The notes: generated by a model from the letters alone, not told the origin. DNA of 64,000 nucleotides from JAJYSO01 sp964586655 (GCA_964586655.1 CAZPGY010000009.1:28120-92119), one strand, 5' to 3'; positions 25,462 through 34,378 are shown, numbered from the stretch's first letter. Made by a program: numbers and translations.

Positions 25462-28020
25462 ATGCATAAAACCAAACATTATGTCCAAGGCAATTGGGTA
25501 GAAGGAAAGGGGGAAGGCAAACCGATTTATGATGCCGTGACCGGAGCAGTACACACAACCGTAACCACAGAAGGTCTCGATATTCCTGATATTTTGCAAT
25601 ACGGTCGCGAAAAAGGGGAAGCCCTGCGTAAAATGACCTTTATTGAACGGGGGAATATGTTGAAACAACTCGCTTTTCACTTGTTGAAAAACAAGAAAAA
25701 ATTTTATGAAGAAAGCTATCACAGTGGAACCACCAAAGCCGATGCTTGGTTTGATATCGATGGCGGTATTGGCAATCTGTTTGCCAATGCTTCTCTGCGT
25801 AAAGAATTTCCTAACAAACCCTACCACGTAGAAGGTTATCCTGTAGATTTGTCACGTGGCGGAAAATTTATGGGACATCATATTCTGGTGCCTAAGGAAG
25901 GCGTTGCTGTTCACATCAACGCTTTTAATTTTCCGGTTTGGGGAATGCTTGAAAAATGTGCCCCCAACTGGATGGCCGGAATGCCGGCGGTGGTCAAACC
26001 GGCTTCCGATACCGCTTATGTGACCGAAGCAGTAGTCAAAGAAATTATTGCTTCCGGAATTTTGCCCGAAGGTGCCATCCAATTAATCAGCGGATCGGCT
26101 CATACACTTTTAGATGCTGTCCAGTCTCAAGATGTGGTCACCTTTACCGGATCGGCCGATACCGGGAAAATGCTGAAAACCACTCCGCAAGTCATTGCCG
26201 AATCGGTCCCTTTTAATATGGAAGCCGATTCTTTAAATGCTTGTGTATTGGGAGAAGATGCCAAGCCCGGAACCCCCGAGTTCAAGCTGTTTATCCGTGA
26301 AATTCGTCGAGAAATGACCTCCAAATGCGGGCAAAAATGTACCGCAATACGCCGAGTGATTGTTCCTGAAAATTTGATGGAGGACGTACAAATTGCTTTG
26401 GGGAAATCGCTGGACAAAATTACCGTAGGGAACCCCAGACTTAAGGAAGTTCGTATGGGAGCTTTGGTCAGCCGCAAGCAGTTGGAAGAAGTGCGTAGTC
26501 GCATTAAAGAAATTTCTGCAACCGCCGATTTGGTTTATGGCGATGCTGAAAAAGTGGAAACCCTGGATGCCGATGCTCAAAAAGGCGCCTTTATCAGTCC
26601 CGTTTTATTGCGAGAGAACAATCCGCTTAAAAACACGTCTGTGCATGAAACCGAAGCCTTTGGACCGGTGAGCACTTTGATGCCGTATAAATCTTTGGAA
26701 GAAGCCATAAAGATTGCTAAACTTGGAAAAGGCTCTTTGGTCAGCTCTATTTTCACGAATGATGATACCATTGCTCGTGATTTTACGGTTAGTGCAGCGA
26801 CACATCACGGCCGTATTTTGGCCATCAACCGCGAAAGTGCCAAACAAAGTACCGGACATGGTTCTCCCTTGCCAACCTTGGTTCACGGAGGTCCCGGGCG
26901 TGCCGGCGGAGGCGAAGAAATGGGGGGATTGCGCGGCATTAAGCATTTTATGCAGCGCTGTGCCGTACAAGGATCACCGACTACCCTCACTGAAGTTACC
27001 GGAATATATCAGCCCAATGCCGATTATAAGGAAGCTGAAAAACATCCGTTTGCTTACCATTGGGAGGATATCCAGCCCGGAATGTCACTCAAAACGCACA
27101 GCCGCACCATCACGGATTCCGATATCATTAACTTCGGTAACCTGACGTGGGATCATTTTTATGCGCATACCGATAACACTTCTTTGGATGGAACCATTTT
27201 CGACCATCGCACTGCGCATGGGTATTTTATTGTATCCTTGGCAGCCGGATTGTTTGTTTATCCCAATAAGGGTCCGGTGGCGGCTAATTATGGCCTGGAA
27301 GACATCCGTTTTATTCGACCATTATATCACAACGATACGGTACATGTACGCCTGACTTGTAAAGAAAAAGTTGATCGCGATCAAAAGGGAAAAGTTTTGC
27401 CCAGTGGTATTGTGAAATGGTATGTGGAAGTTTTTGATACCAATGTTACCAAAGGTAATATTCCGGAGGATGAGCTGGAAGATAAGGAAGAATTGGTTGC
27501 TGTGGCTACCATTTTGACGATGGTACAGAAAAAACAAAACACTTTTGTGGAAATAACCGATGCGCTTGTTGATAGAGCTCTGGGAAAATTAAAAGCAGAT
27601 GCAAAACCTGAATGGGGACAAATGACGCCACAACAGATGGTAGAACACCTCAGACAAGGATATTTGTTAGCAGCCGGAAAGCTTGGAGACTTTGAAGTCG
27701 TTACCCCCGAAAAATACCTCGAAGAAACTCAAGCCTCACTATGGAACTATGAGCCCATGCCAAAGTTTTATAAGTTCCCATTGTACAAAGATGATAAATT
27801 ACCGGAATTACAATACGAGGACTTGGCAACGGCAATAGAAAAAATGAAGGAAGCACGAAAGACTTATCAACAGTTTTTTGTGAAACATCCTGACGCCACA
27901 ACTCAACACCCCGTTTTTGGGGAGATGACAAGGTTTGAATGGAAATTGTTGAACCGCAAACACTTGAATCATCATTTTAACCAATTTAAGCTTTTGGAAG
28001 GGGAAAAAGTTGGAGCGTAA
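25462..28020 (+). CDS. paaZ: PaaZ-type aldehyde dehydrogenase/MaoC hydratase with C-terminal DUF1569-like domain
   Basis: Bifunctional phenylacetate-pathway enzyme: ring-opening oxepin-CoA hydrolase plus dehydrogenase for the resulting semialdehyde. Residues 1-530 are an aldehyde dehydrogenase with FTGSADTG, the general-base region NMEADSLNACV and the catalytic cysteine in SKCGQKCTAIRR. Residues about 540-685 are a MaoC-type hydratase with WDHFYAHTD and HGYFIVSLAAGLF. From about 693 to 852 there is an extra domain (WGQMTPQQMVEHL, then MTRFEWKLLNRKHLNHHFNQF) that looks like DUF1569 of the DinB superfamily. That domain is absent from the enterobacterial enzyme. I start at the ATG at 25462 because family members begin at this point; an ATG 33 bases upstream is possible. 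Two related genes follow on the same strand. Confidence 0.9.
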   Translation: MHKTKHYVQGNWVEGKGEGKPIYDAVTGAVHTTVTTEGLDIPDILQYGREKGEALRKMTFIERGNMLKQLAFHLLKNKKKFYEESYHSGTTKADAWFDIDGGIGNLFANASLRKEFPNKPYHVEGYPVDLSRGGKFMGHHILVPKEGVAVHINAFNFPVWGMLEKCAPNWMAGMPAVVKPASDTAYVTEAVVKEIIASGILPEGAIQLISGSAHTLLDAVQSQDVVTFTGSADTGKMLKTTPQVIAESVPFNMEADSLNACVLGEDAKPGTPEFKLFIREIRREMTSKCGQKCTAIRRVIVPENLMEDVQIALGKSLDKITVGNPRLKEVRMGALVSRKQLEEVRSRIKEISATADLVYGDAEKVETLDADAQKGAFISPVLLRENNPLKNTSVHETEAFGPVSTLMPYKSLEEAIKIAKLGKGSLVSSIFTNDDTIARDFTVSAATHHGRILAINRESAKQSTGHGSPLPTLVHGGPGRAGGGEEMGGLRGIKHFMQRCAVQGSPTTLTEVTGIYQPNADYKEAEKHPFAYHWEDIQPGMSLKTHSRTITDSDIINFGNLTWDHFYAHTDNTSLDGTIFDHRTAHGYFIVSLAAGLFVYPNKGPVAANYGLEDIRFIRPLYHNDTVHVRLTCKEKVDRDQKGKVLPSGIVKWYVEVFDTNVTKGNIPEDELEDKEELVAVATILTMVQKKQNTFVEITDALVDRALGKLKADAKPEWGQMTPQQMVEHLRQGYLLAAGKLGDFEVVTPEKYLEETQASLWNYEPMPKFYKFPLYKDDKLPELQYEDLATAIEKMKEARKTYQQFFVKHPDATTQHPVFGEMTRFEWKLLNRKHLNHHFNQFKLLEGEKVGA

Positions 28021-28039
28021 AATCCTTATAGGAGGGCAT

Positions 28040-28056
28040 TGCGCACTTGTTGCGCA
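28040..28056 (+). repeat. Family 3 short hairpin
   Basis: TGCGCA, a five-base loop, TGCGCA. The same hairpin opens each long family 3 unit and recurs at about 28258-28276 and 29293-29310. Confidence 0.7.
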
Positions 28057-28083
28057 GTAAGAAAAGAAGAATCGTCAAAAAAA

Positions 28084-28184
28084 GTCCCTGCGCATTTATT
28101 GCGCAGGCGGTTTAATAAAGAAGCGATGCGCTGAATGATAGTCCCGTCGTGAAAGGAACCGAATACGCAACGGGTGCGGATTGA
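28084..28184 (+). repeat. Family 3 structured repeat, unit 1
   Basis: About 100 bases. An 8-base-stem hairpin (CCTGCGCA...TGCGCAGG) is followed by GCGGTTTAATAAAG, GATGCGCTGA, CCCGTCGTGAAAGGAACC and a second hairpin around an ACGGG loop. Units 2 and 3 are nearly identical. Confidence 0.85.
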
Positions 28185-28301
28185 TTTGCGGTTGAGCGTT
28201 AGTTTGTGTGCATTTGTTGCGCAGTAAAGAAAAATGAATTATCAAATAAAAATGTCACTGCGCACTTGTTGCGCAGATCCCATCAATAAAAACAAAATAC
28301 G

Positions 28302-29060
28302 ATGATCGAAAAAGAACCTTACGTTAAAAAACAAATAGAAAACGGAATAGAAACCATAACGTTTTTCACCCCGCACCACAACTCTATGCCGGGTAATATC
28401 TTAGCCAAATTGGCAGCGGCCATTACCGAAGCCGGTCAAAATGAGGAGGTGAAAGTAGTCGTTTTGAAAAGCGCCGGAAATCGCACCTTTTGTGCCGGAG
28501 CCAATTTTCAAGAATTGATTTCTATTGAAAATGAAGAACAAGGCGAAAAATTCTTCATGGGTTTTGCCAATGTAATCAATGCCATGCGTAAATGTCCAAA
28601 ATTTATTATTGGTCGTGTGCAAGGAAAAGCAGTTGGCGGCGGTGTTGGCTTGGCAGCTTCTGTAGATTATTGTCTGGCCACGAAATATGCAGCCATTAAA
28701 TTGAGCGAACTCAATCTCGGAATAGGCCCATTTACGGTAGGCCCGGCGGTACAGCGAAAAATAGGAGTCAGTGCTTTTGCACAGATGTCTATTAATTGCA
28801 ATGGTTTTTATGACACCGATTGGGCGAGAGAAAAAGGGTTTTATGCCGATGTGTTTGATTCGACGGAAGAACTTGATGAAGCGGTACAAACCTTAGCCGA
28901 AGAATTGACCACTTTTAATCCGGAAGCGGTCAAAGAAATGAAAAAAATGTATTGGACCGGTACCGAGGACTGGGACGAACTGCTCCATGAGCGCGCCATA
29001 ACCAGTGGAAAATTGGTATTGTCTGCATTTACAAAAGAGAAGCTGAAAAAGTATCAATAA
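28302..29060 (+). CDS. Enoyl-CoA hydratase/isomerase family protein (phenylacetate cluster)
   Basis: A 252-residue crotonase-fold enzyme. The oxyanion-hole segments are visible (FCAGANFQEL and GKAVGGGVGLAASVD). In the second, the position that holds the first catalytic Glu in enoyl-CoA hydratases is Gly (GGGVGL). The second acidic position, in LSELNLGIGPF, is kept. It could therefore be a hydratase with altered chemistry, an isomerase of PaaG type, or a methylglutaconyl-CoA hydratase relative. The PaaZ gene lies before it and the PaaY-like gene after it, so a role in phenylacyl-CoA degradation is likely. Structured repeats occupy both flanking gaps. Confidence 0.85.
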   Translation: MIEKEPYVKKQIENGIETITFFTPHHNSMPGNILAKLAAAITEAGQNEEVKVVVLKSAGNRTFCAGANFQELISIENEEQGEKFFMGFANVINAMRKCPKFIIGRVQGKAVGGGVGLAASVDYCLATKYAAIKLSELNLGIGPFTVGPAVQRKIGVSAFAQMSINCNGFYDTDWAREKGFYADVFDSTEELDEAVQTLAEELTTFNPEAVKEMKKMYWTGTEDWDELLHERAITSGKLVLSAFTKEKLKKYQ

Positions 29061-29124
29061 CTGTCAGGATAGCGAAGCGATATTTTTTGTTGCCGTTGTA
29101 AAAGAAATAAACCACCAAATAAAT

Positions 29125-29226
29125 GTCACTGCGCATTTATTGCGCAGGCGGTTTAATAAAGAAGCGATGCGCTGATTGATAGTCCCGTCGTGAAAGGAAC
29201 CGAATCCGCAACGGGTGCGGATTGAC
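29125..29226 (+). repeat. Family 3 structured repeat, unit 2
   Basis: Near-identical to the unit at 28084-28184, with the same two hairpins. Here the second hairpin is perfect (AATCCGCA, loop ACGGG, TGCGGATT). Confidence 0.88.
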
Positions 29227-29286
29227 TTGTTGTTATTGGATTAGTGCGTATTTGTTGCGTTATAAAAAAACAAAACACCGAATAAA

Positions 29287-29391
29287 TGTCACTGCGCACT
29301 TGTTGCGCAGGCGGTTGCATAAAGGGAGCGATGCGCTGATTGATAGTTCCGTCGTGAAAGGAACCGAATCCGCAACGGGTGCGGATTGACT
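29287..29391 (+). repeat. Family 3 structured repeat, unit 3
   Basis: Third near-identical unit, about 60 bases after unit 2, again with both hairpins. It is followed by a partial extra copy of ATGCGGATTGACTT. Confidence 0.88.
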
Positions 29392-29457
29392 TGTTGTGGA
29401 GGGATGCGTATGCGGATTGACTTTAAAGAAGTTATTTATTCAAAATAAGATCACATT

Positions 29458-30057
29458 ATGATTTATAAATTCAAAGAATTTACCCCCGTTGTTCACGAAT
29501 CCAGTTTTGTTCATCCTTTGGCGGCAGTGACCGGAAACGTCATCATTGGTAAGGATTGTTATATTGGCCCCGGAGCAGCTGTTCGCGGAGATTGGGGAGA
29601 GATTGTATTGGAAGATGGGGTTAATGTTCAGGAAAACTGTACCGTACATGTTTTTCCCGGCAAGAATGTCACCTTAGAGAAAAGTGCACATATTGGGCAT
29701 GGAGCTATTATTCACGGGGCTCATATCGGTCAAAATGTGATGGTGGGCATGAATTCGGTGGTTATGGACGATGCCCATATCGGGAAGGAGTCTATTATTG
29801 GCGCCATGGCTTTTGTCAAAGCGGAAACTGATATTCCCGAGAGGAGTTTGGTGGTGGGTAGTCCGGCCAAAGTCATCAAAAAAGTTTCTGACGAAATGAT
29901 TGCCTGGAAAACTGCCGGCACCCGCCTTTACCAACGCTTACCTTCAGATTGTCACAACTATTTAGAAGAATGTGAGCCCTTACGAGAAGTCCCTAAAAAT
30001 CGTCCACAACAAGAAGATTTTTATAAAACGCTGGAAGAATTTAAAAAACAGGAATAA
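29458..30057 (+). CDS. paaY: PaaY-like gamma-carbonic-anhydrase-family hexapeptide protein
   Basis: A 199-residue left-handed beta-helix protein with many hexapeptide repeats (for example VIIGKDCYIGPGAAVRGD and AHIGHGAIIHGAHIG). Candidate metal-binding histidines lie in the strands after NCTVHV and in HGAIIHGAH. PaaY is a thioesterase that clears stalled CoA esters in phenylacetate breakdown; the wider family includes carbonic anhydrases. The C-terminal WKTAGTRLYQRLPSDC segment is typical of PaaY proteins. The position after PaaZ and the hydratase supports that identity. Confidence 0.87.
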   Translation: MIYKFKEFTPVVHESSFVHPLAAVTGNVIIGKDCYIGPGAAVRGDWGEIVLEDGVNVQENCTVHVFPGKNVTLEKSAHIGHGAIIHGAHIGQNVMVGMNSVVMDDAHIGKESIIGAMAFVKAETDIPERSLVVGSPAKVIKKVSDEMIAWKTAGTRLYQRLPSDCHNYLEECEPLREVPKNRPQQEDFYKTLEEFKKQE

Positions 30058-30108
30058 ATCCCTTAAAACAGAATTTATTCTGTTGCTGATGAATGGGGAA
30101 TTAAACTA

Positions 30109-30127
30109 CCCTGCACTCAAAGTGCAG
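30109..30127. repeat. Hairpin near the end of the IS200/IS605 remnant
   Basis: CCTGCACT, three-base loop, AGTGCAGG. It is placed just past the stop of the transposase fragment, as expected for the subterminal hairpin of IS200/IS605 elements. Confidence 0.5.
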
Positions 30128-30158
30128 GGGGTTTAACTCCGGATTTAAGGCGCTCTTG

Positions 30159-30350
30159 TTACTCCAAGATGAAATTCGAGTTATCTTGGTCATTTTTGTT
30201 GCGACGGTGTTCTATATACTCATTTACCATTTTATCAGTAATATTCCCACTACTCCAAGCCCATATCCGCTGGCCCAAAAATGTCGTCCCCAATAATGTC
30301 TCTTCAAGTCAGGAAATTCCTGTTGTAACTTCCGGGAAGCTTCCCATTTT
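30159..30350 (-). pseudogene. IS200/IS605-family (Y1) transposase, C-terminal fragment with frameshift
   Basis: Minus-strand translation gives KWEASRKLQQEFPDLKRH and then YWGRHFWASGYG, followed after a frameshift by NITDKMVNEYIEHRR. This is the C-terminal part of TnpA-type tyrosine transposases. The N-terminal part with the HUH motif is missing, so the element is dead. A hairpin lies next to its 3' end. Confidence 0.72.
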
Positions 30351-30375
30351 TAGGACAATGCTAAATTAGAAAAAT

Positions 30376-30600
30376 TTATTCGTTTAAGCGGGAATTCCCG
30401 CTCAAATGAATTTTTGCATAAACTTTGGGCGGCAGGTTATTCAGGCTGTCGTGAGGGCAATAATTGTTATAATCCTCCACCCATTTTGCCGTAATGTTCC
30501 TGACTTGGTCAATCGTCTCAAATATATAAGCATCCAAAACACCGCGCCGGAATGAACCGTTAAGCCGCTCTATATACGCGTTTTGCGCGACATATTTTGC
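30376..30600 (-). pseudogene. IS3-family DDE transposase, C-terminal fragment
   Basis: Minus-strand translation from about 30585 reads QNAYIERLNGSFRRGVLDAY, then IFETIDQVRNITAKWVEDYN and PHDSLNNLPPKVYA, ending at 30376. This is the typical end of the IS3 OrfB integrase core, including the Glu of the DDE triad. Everything upstream is missing or out of frame. Confidence 0.78.
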
Positions 30601-30784
30601 CGAAATGATTTACCCGTATCCGGCATCCCCTAAATTATTTATTGATAACTCCATAGCTGACGAGCAAGTGGCAGTTCCCCCGCAAGAAAACGGGGCAGGC
30701 TGTCCAACAGGGCGTTTCATTGTTGGTGCTGCGAGCCCAACGAAACACTGGTTGTTAACGGCTTTTTTTTTATTCACAATATTT

Positions 30785-31366
30785 TCATCCGTTATTTGAT
30801 TTCTTTTGTTTAATGAATTCATCGGTGAAATGTTCATTATGTTTCTCTTTTAAAAACTTTTCTTTATTGTAGGTAGAGGATTTTCCCTTTGGAATGGATA
30901 GTGAGCGCCAATTTTTACCACAAATCATTTTACCAATAAAAACAATTTGTCCGATGTGATATGCATAGTGAGCAAGTTGTCGATTTATAGCTTCCACAAC
31001 GCTATGTCCTTGATTTCTTATATAAATAGTTTTGTTTAAATCTTGATTGGTCAAGGAATTAATACTCTTAAATAGGCATTCCCAACCTTTTTCCCACTTA
31101 GCCAACATTTCTTTTCTATTTTTTATATCGTTTATGAATTCGTCATCACGATTCCGCCATTCTTTCTCTCCATCAGAGGTTAAAAAATCCGTCCATCTCG
31201 ACAACATATTACCATACAAATGTTTGACAATTACAACAATATCATTGCTTGTTTTGTTATACTTCCAAAAGAGTTTTTCATCAGGAATTTGCTCAAAGGT
31301 TCTTTCTCCCAATATTTTATAATATTGGAATTGTTTTTCAACACTTTTTAAATAATTATCAGGCAT
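30785..31366 (-). CDS. DinB/YfiT-superfamily protein (DUF1572 type)
   Basis: A 193-residue four-helix-bundle protein of the DinB superfamily. An early helix carries a His (VIVKHLYGNMLSRW) and a later helix carries AHYAYHIGQIVFIGK, which gives the usual metal-binding histidines. The last 40 residues are rich in Lys and uncertain. Members often act in thiol-dependent or stress chemistry, but no substrate can be assigned. The base composition is more AT-rich than its neighbours and it sits beside IS remnants. Recent acquisition is therefore possible. Confidence 0.85.
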   Translation of the reverse strand: MPDNYLKSVEKQFQYYKILGERTFEQIPDEKLFWKYNKTSNDIVVIVKHLYGNMLSRWTDFLTSDGEKEWRNRDDEFINDIKNRKEMLAKWEKGWECLFKSINSLTNQDLNKTIYIRNQGHSVVEAINRQLAHYAYHIGQIVFIGKMICGKNWRSLSIPKGKSSTYNKEKFLKEKHNEHFTDEFIKQKKSNNG

Positions 31367-31480
31367 AAGTTGTTTTTAAAATTGCCGTTAACTCCCCAAA
31401 TATACGCAACTCCCTTAAAAGTCAAAATAAGATCTTAAAACCCATCATTCACTATCCGAGTTGCATGGTTTATAATTTGA

Positions 31481-31819
31481 AGCGCCATTCAAGAAAAATA
31501 TGGAGTGGATGATGACTTTTGCTGTACCTATTCAGCCATTACAAAAACAGAATTGCTTCAGGGCTTTTTTCCCCTTCTCCTAAAAGACCTGAAATACCCT
31601 TGGCTTCCTGTTAATTATACCGTTAAAAAGCAAGGGGGGTTTCAAAACTTGGCTGAATAGTTTTCTTTTGCTCAACAATTTATAAAACAAGCTGATTTAC
31701 AGAATATTGATAATGATTTATTGTCAATTTTTCTCTTTATAGCATACTTTGGTGGCGCAAGAAATTTAAGCTGTATGAACAAAAGCTTAAATAATTCTGT
31801 ATTTTTGACTTCTATTTAA
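31481..31819 (+). pseudogene. Broken frame of about 113 codons with an in-frame TAG
   Basis: From 31481 the plus frame reads SAIQEKYGVDDDFCCTYSAI and onward to a TAG at 31658-31660. It then continues in the same frame (FSFAQQFIKQADLQNIDNDL and so on) to a TAA at 31817. There is no start codon. The codon pattern looks protein-like, but I do not recognise a family. Confidence 0.4.
31800..31807 (+). promoter_or_regulatory. Possible promoter -7 box (TATTTTTG) of the M3 peptidase gene
   Basis: Perfect TAnnTTTG, 37 bases before the start codon. No clear TTG at the expected upstream distance. Confidence 0.4.
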
Positions 31820-31844
31820 TGCAAACAAAAACTAAAACGGAATT

Positions 31845-34004
31845 ATGAAACGCTATTACATTCTTCCCTTGATATTGTCTGTAGTGCTGGTAACGGCCTG
31901 TGGCAATAATCAAAAGAAAAAAGGAGACAACAAGGCCGAAGCGCAAAACGACACTACGGCTACAGAAAATCCGCTTATGAGTGAGAGCAATTTACCTTAT
32001 GGGGTTCCTAATTTTGATAAAATTAGCACCGAGGATTATAAACCTGCCATTGTAGCCGGGATTGAAAAAAAGAAAAAGGAAATCAAAAAAATTGCCAATA
32101 ACCCGGAGGCTCCTACTTTTGAAAACACCTTTGTAGCACTTGAAAAATCAGGGCAAGATTTGCAAAGGGCATTATTGCCTTTTTTCTTGATGACCAGTGC
32201 CAACACCAACGATACCTTGCAAGAGGTACAAGAAGAGATGGCTCCAAAATTGGCTTCCCTAAGTGATTTTGTGTTTTTAAACGACAAATTGTTTAAACGG
32301 GTCAAAACCATTTATGACCAACGTGAGGAATTAAATTTAAAGCCCGAAGCTCTGCGATTGGTAGAATATTATTATGAGCAGTTTACCTTGCGCGGCGCTA
32401 ACTTGTCAGATGAAAAGAAAGAACAGCTGAGAGATATTAATAAAAAACTGGCCAGCTTGGGATCCAAGTTTTCACAAAAGATATTGGCTTCTTTTACCAA
32501 ATCTGCTTTGGTGGTTGACAGCAAAGAAGACCTGGCCGGTTTAAGTGAAGCTGCTATCAAATCAGCCGCTGAATATGCCGATGGTCACGGACACGAAGGA
32601 AAATATGAAATTCCTTTGGTCAATACCACCCAGCAGCCGGCATTGGCAAGCTTGGAGAATCGTGAAATTCGTAAAAAATTGTTCATGAATTCCATTAACC
32701 GTGCCGAAAAAGGAGATGAACAAGACACCCGCGATATTGTTTTGGAAATGGCAAAGCTTCGCGCCGATAAAGCCAAATTATTAGGATATGACAGCTATGC
32801 CGAATGGAATTTGCAAGACCAAATGGCCAAATCCCCCGAAGCGGTACAAGAACTGTTGGGCAAAATTGTTCCGGCAGCCACCAAAAAAGCCAAAGCTGAA
32901 GCAGCTGCCCTTCAAGAAGTGATTGAAAAATCTGGAAAGGATTTTGAACTCGAGCCTTGGGATTGGAATTTTTATGCTGAAAAACTACGCAAAGCTAAAT
33001 ATGAACTTGATGAAGACGTGATCAAGCAATATTTTGTATTGGACAGTGTATTGAAAAACGGAATTTTTTATGCTGCTCACAAATTGTATGGAATTACTTT
33101 TGAAGAGCGCCATGACATTCCGGTTTACAATGACGATGTGCGGGTTTTTGAATTGAAAGAAGAAGACGGTACAACTATCGGATTGTTTTATTGTGATTAT
33201 TTTAAACGCGATAATAAACGTGGAGGTGCTTGGATGTCTAACATCAGGATACAATCAGGCTTGATGAATCAGAAACCTGTTATTTATAATGTGTGTAACT
33301 ATCAAAAACCGGCTGAAGGCGAACCGGCCTTGTTGAGTTTTGATAATGTTTCAACAATGTTCCACGAGTTTGGACACGCCCTGCACGGGTTCTTCGCTTC
33401 TCAAGAATACCCAACGCTTTCCGGTACTTCTGTGCCTCGGGATTTTGTTGAGTTCCCCTCACAGATTAATGAGTATTGGGCGGTTTACCCCGATGTGCTG
33501 AAAAACTATGCCAAGCATTATAAAACCGGAGAAGTTATTCCACAGCAATTAATCGATAAGATTAAAAAAGCTTCTACCTTTAACCAGGGATATATGATGA
33601 GCGAACTCTTGGAATCTGCACAATTGGATATGCAGTGGCACATGATTGCAGCCGATGAAGACGTTACGGATGTAGATCAGTTTGAAGAACAAGCTTTAAA
33701 AAGCACCGGGCTTTACCTGGAAAACGTACCGCCACGTTATCGCAGCTCTTACTTCAGCCACATTTGGAGTGGAGGATATGCTGCCGGTTATTATGCCTAT
33801 ATCTGGACCAATGTCCTTTCGGCAGATGCCCATTCTTGGTTTGAAGAAAATGGCGGCATGACCCGTGAAAACGGACAGCGTTTCCGCGAAATGATCTTGT
33901 CTATCGGTAATACCAAAAACCTGAGCAACGCCTTTAAGGAATTCCGCGGCCATGCTCCTGATATTACCCCAATGCTGGAAGATATAGGATTGGTACAAAA
34001 ATAA
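31845..34004 (+). CDS. dcp: M3-family peptidyl-dipeptidase (Dcp-like) lipoprotein
   Basis: A zinc metallopeptidase of family M3 that removes dipeptides from peptide C-termini. The zinc motif HEFGH is at residues 507-511 (FHEFGHALHGFF), followed by EFPSQINEYW with the third ligand Glu. The N-terminus is a lipoprotein signal (SVVLVTACGN), so the enzyme is anchored in the periplasm or outer membrane. This differs from cytoplasmic Dcp but is common in Bacteroidota. The length of 719 residues is normal. A strong terminator follows. Confidence 0.94.
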   Translation: MKRYYILPLILSVVLVTACGNNQKKKGDNKAEAQNDTTATENPLMSESNLPYGVPNFDKISTEDYKPAIVAGIEKKKKEIKKIANNPEAPTFENTFVALEKSGQDLQRALLPFFLMTSANTNDTLQEVQEEMAPKLASLSDFVFLNDKLFKRVKTIYDQREELNLKPEALRLVEYYYEQFTLRGANLSDEKKEQLRDINKKLASLGSKFSQKILASFTKSALVVDSKEDLAGLSEAAIKSAAEYADGHGHEGKYEIPLVNTTQQPALASLENREIRKKLFMNSINRAEKGDEQDTRDIVLEMAKLRADKAKLLGYDSYAEWNLQDQMAKSPEAVQELLGKIVPAATKKAKAEAAALQEVIEKSGKDFELEPWDWNFYAEKLRKAKYELDEDVIKQYFVLDSVLKNGIFYAAHKLYGITFEERHDIPVYNDDVRVFELKEEDGTTIGLFYCDYFKRDNKRGGAWMSNIRIQSGLMNQKPVIYNVCNYQKPAEGEPALLSFDNVSTMFHEFGHALHGFFASQEYPTLSGTSVPRDFVEFPSQINEYWAVYPDVLKNYAKHYKTGEVIPQQLIDKIKKASTFNQGYMMSELLESAQLDMQWHMIAADEDVTDVDQFEEQALKSTGLYLENVPPRYRSSYFSHIWSGGYAAGYYAYIWTNVLSADAHSWFEENGGMTRENGQRFREMILSIGNTKNLSNAFKEFRGHAPDITPMLEDIGLVQK

Positions 34005-34029
34005 ACTAAGCCTGATTCTTAAAATTATA

Positions 34030-34056
34030 AAAGCTCCGGAAACGGAGCTTTTTTAT
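34030..34056 (+). terminator. Intrinsic terminator after the M3 peptidase gene
   Basis: AAGCTCCG, GAAA loop, CGGAGCTT, followed by TTTTATT. It lies 26 bases past the stop. Confidence 0.9.
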
Positions 34057-34152
34057 TGTCCAATTTCTAAACCTTATTGAAGGCATTTGCATTCTCTTAT
34101 TTTGATGACTTCTGTGGAAGAGGGCCGGTTCTATTGGCATGTGAATTTAGTG

Positions 34153-34303
34153 TTACAGGTCAAAGCAAAAACTCTGTCTTTCCGGAAGACACAGGCACAG
34201 GTATAGCCATGACGGGTATTTAGCCGATATTGAACGAAGTCGAAATGCAGAGGTTTGGAATTTTTACCTGAATATTAGCTTATTTTGTAGGTGGATTTGG
34301 CAT
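34153..34303 (-). repeat. Interspersed repeat family 1, copy F
   Basis: Diverged copy. It has TTACAGGTCAAAGCAAAA, a middle with CACAGGTATAGCCATGACG, then GCAGAGGTTTGGAATTT, and GTGGATTTGGCATA at the end. It lies between the terminator and the UPF0182 gene. Confidence 0.55.
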
Positions 34304-34378
34304 AAGATAATTTGCAAAGTTCTGCGCATTAAGGTATACTTGTAGTCCTATTTTTTATTTTTTTGACAGCGGATTATT

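Noticed and set aside
28040..29310. Repeated TGCGCA hairpins as a CRISPR array
   Set aside because: Spacing is irregular, the units are long and include two different stems, a complete gene lies in between, and no cas gene is present.
30610..30837. Minus-strand 75-codon frame and a possible integron attC-like site
   Set aside because: GCCCAAC and GTTAAC occur, but no matching pair of core sites or inner stem could be found. The frame overlaps the end of the DinB gene and IS debris and resembles nothing known.
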